Shown: piece after piece, positions 62,442 to 62,779 of the stretch
How the letters are laid out: each line of letters opens with the position of its first letter
Position numbering within the stretch: the first letter of the stretch is position 1
Assembly (NCBI GenBank): GCA_945869265.1
Contig: CAMBOI010000016.1
Span: 1 to 62,779, forward strand
DNA length: 62,779 bases
Reading direction: 5' to 3'
Origin: an uncultured Prevotella sp.
GTDB taxonomy: Bacteria; Bacteroidota; Bacteroidia; Bacteroidales; Bacteroidaceae
The notes under the pieces: model-generated
Told to the model about the DNA's origin: nothing
What the model saw: only the letters and a program-made list of their open reading frames with translations
Database searches by the model: none
Program-made: the position numbers and the translations under genes

Positions 62442-62779
62442 TTAGTTACCTATACGCTTCACAAAGAATGGCGGTGCCCTCGGGGCAGGATTGATGATCC
62501 TGATGATGATACGCTGGCAATGGCATTCCTTGCAGACTCCAATCTCCCAACCATTCTCCTGACAGATCTCAAGATATGACTTCTTTGTCCTTTCTTTCGG
62601 CACGGGCGGCACATCGAGCTGCTTCTGTATGTGGCGCAGTGCATCCCTGTTGCAAGGTGAGAGTATGCCGTAGTGGCGTATCCTTACAAACCTGTCGGGA
62701 AGAACATGCAGTGACAACAAGCCTAGGAACTTGTCAATCTCCATTGTCATCACCCCGTGCTTTCCGCCCTTCCTGTAGT
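62442..62779 (-). CDS. IS91-family (Y2) transposase, C-terminal part
   Basis: The frame is open through the right edge of the window, so only the C-terminal 112 or so residues are seen. YRKGGKHGVMTMEIDKFLG and HVLPDRFVRIRHYGIL match the last conserved block of IS91/IS801-type rolling-circle transposases. The two catalytic tyrosines would lie further upstream, outside the window. A GTG at 62753 is not a true start. The 220 bases between this gene and the IS66 remnant show nothing recognisable. Confidence 0.78.
   Translation of the reverse strand, partial: YRKGGKHGVMTMEIDKFLGLLSLHVLPDRFVRIRHYGILSPCNRDALRHIQKQLDVPPVPKERTKKSYLEICQENGWEIGVCKECHCQRIIIRIINPAPRAPPFFVKRIGN

Noticed and set aside
62252..62494. 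80-residue plus-strand frame between the IS66 remnant and the IS91 gene
   Set aside because: It has no recognisable domain and overlaps the end of the opposite-strand transposase.

Overview
The window is chromosomal DNA from a Bacteroidales bacterium, most likely a Prevotella relative. Evidence for this: promoters of the Bacteroidetes type (TTG, 19-21 bases, then TAnnTTTG) appear in front of many genes; start codons lack Shine-Dalgarno sites and sit in A-rich leaders; the primary sigma factor is short and lacks region 1.1; PorD (DUF4835), DUF3127, DUF5686 and an UpxY antiterminator are present; and the gene order dnaN, exonuclease, coaBC, porD, recN is found.

Left half (1-36.4 kb): core chromosome with G/C-rich third codon positions. 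It holds two tRNA-Asp copies, a glycosyltransferase/acetyltransferase pair, a histone-like winged-helix gene, the phoH-purC-aspS group, rarA, a hydroxyacid dehydrogenase, a flippase and GT2 pair, the dnaN-exonuclease-coaBC-porD-recN group followed by a TPR/degenerate-protease gene, a DUF3127 gene divergent from dnaN, nifJ, an AAA/DUF4143 ATPase, an ATP-grasp-like gene, the AddA/AddB recombination nuclease, a DUF5686 outer-membrane protein and rpoD. Short tandem repeats with a 7- or 8-base period fill the spacers between many of these co-directional genes.

Right half (36.4-61.1 kb): a visibly A/T-richer surface-polysaccharide locus. It opens with upxY, followed by about 1 kb of non-coding DNA holding two near-identical 173-base REP-like elements. 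A tight run of about 20 plus-strand genes follows. The first block is a GDP-type legionaminic-acid (nonulosonic acid) pathway (legB, legC, legG, legI, legF, ptmE) with accessory genes: a PLP decarboxylase-fold enzyme, an ATP-grasp ligase, four Gfo/Idh/MocA oxidoreductases and a serine-acetyltransferase-like enzyme carrying a G8 tract. A DUF262 plus AlbA/Schlafen-like gene, of the kind seen in defence nucleases, is wedged between legC and legG. The second block makes a CDP-3,6-dideoxyhexose (rfbF, rfbH, rfbG and an abequose-synthase-like reductase), followed by an FAD-dependent mutase-like enzyme, one glycosyltransferase and a Wzx flippase. No Wzy and no further glycosyltransferases are seen.

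Right edge (61.1-62.8 kb): a decayed IS66 element that lacks tnpB, and the 3' part of an IS91-type transposase running off the window. The rest of the polysaccharide locus may lie beyond them.

The most unusual items are the candidate modified-legionaminate pathway without a recognisable LegH, the DUF262-AlbA gene inside it, the G8 tract, and the transcription-oriented heptamer repeats in operon spacers.
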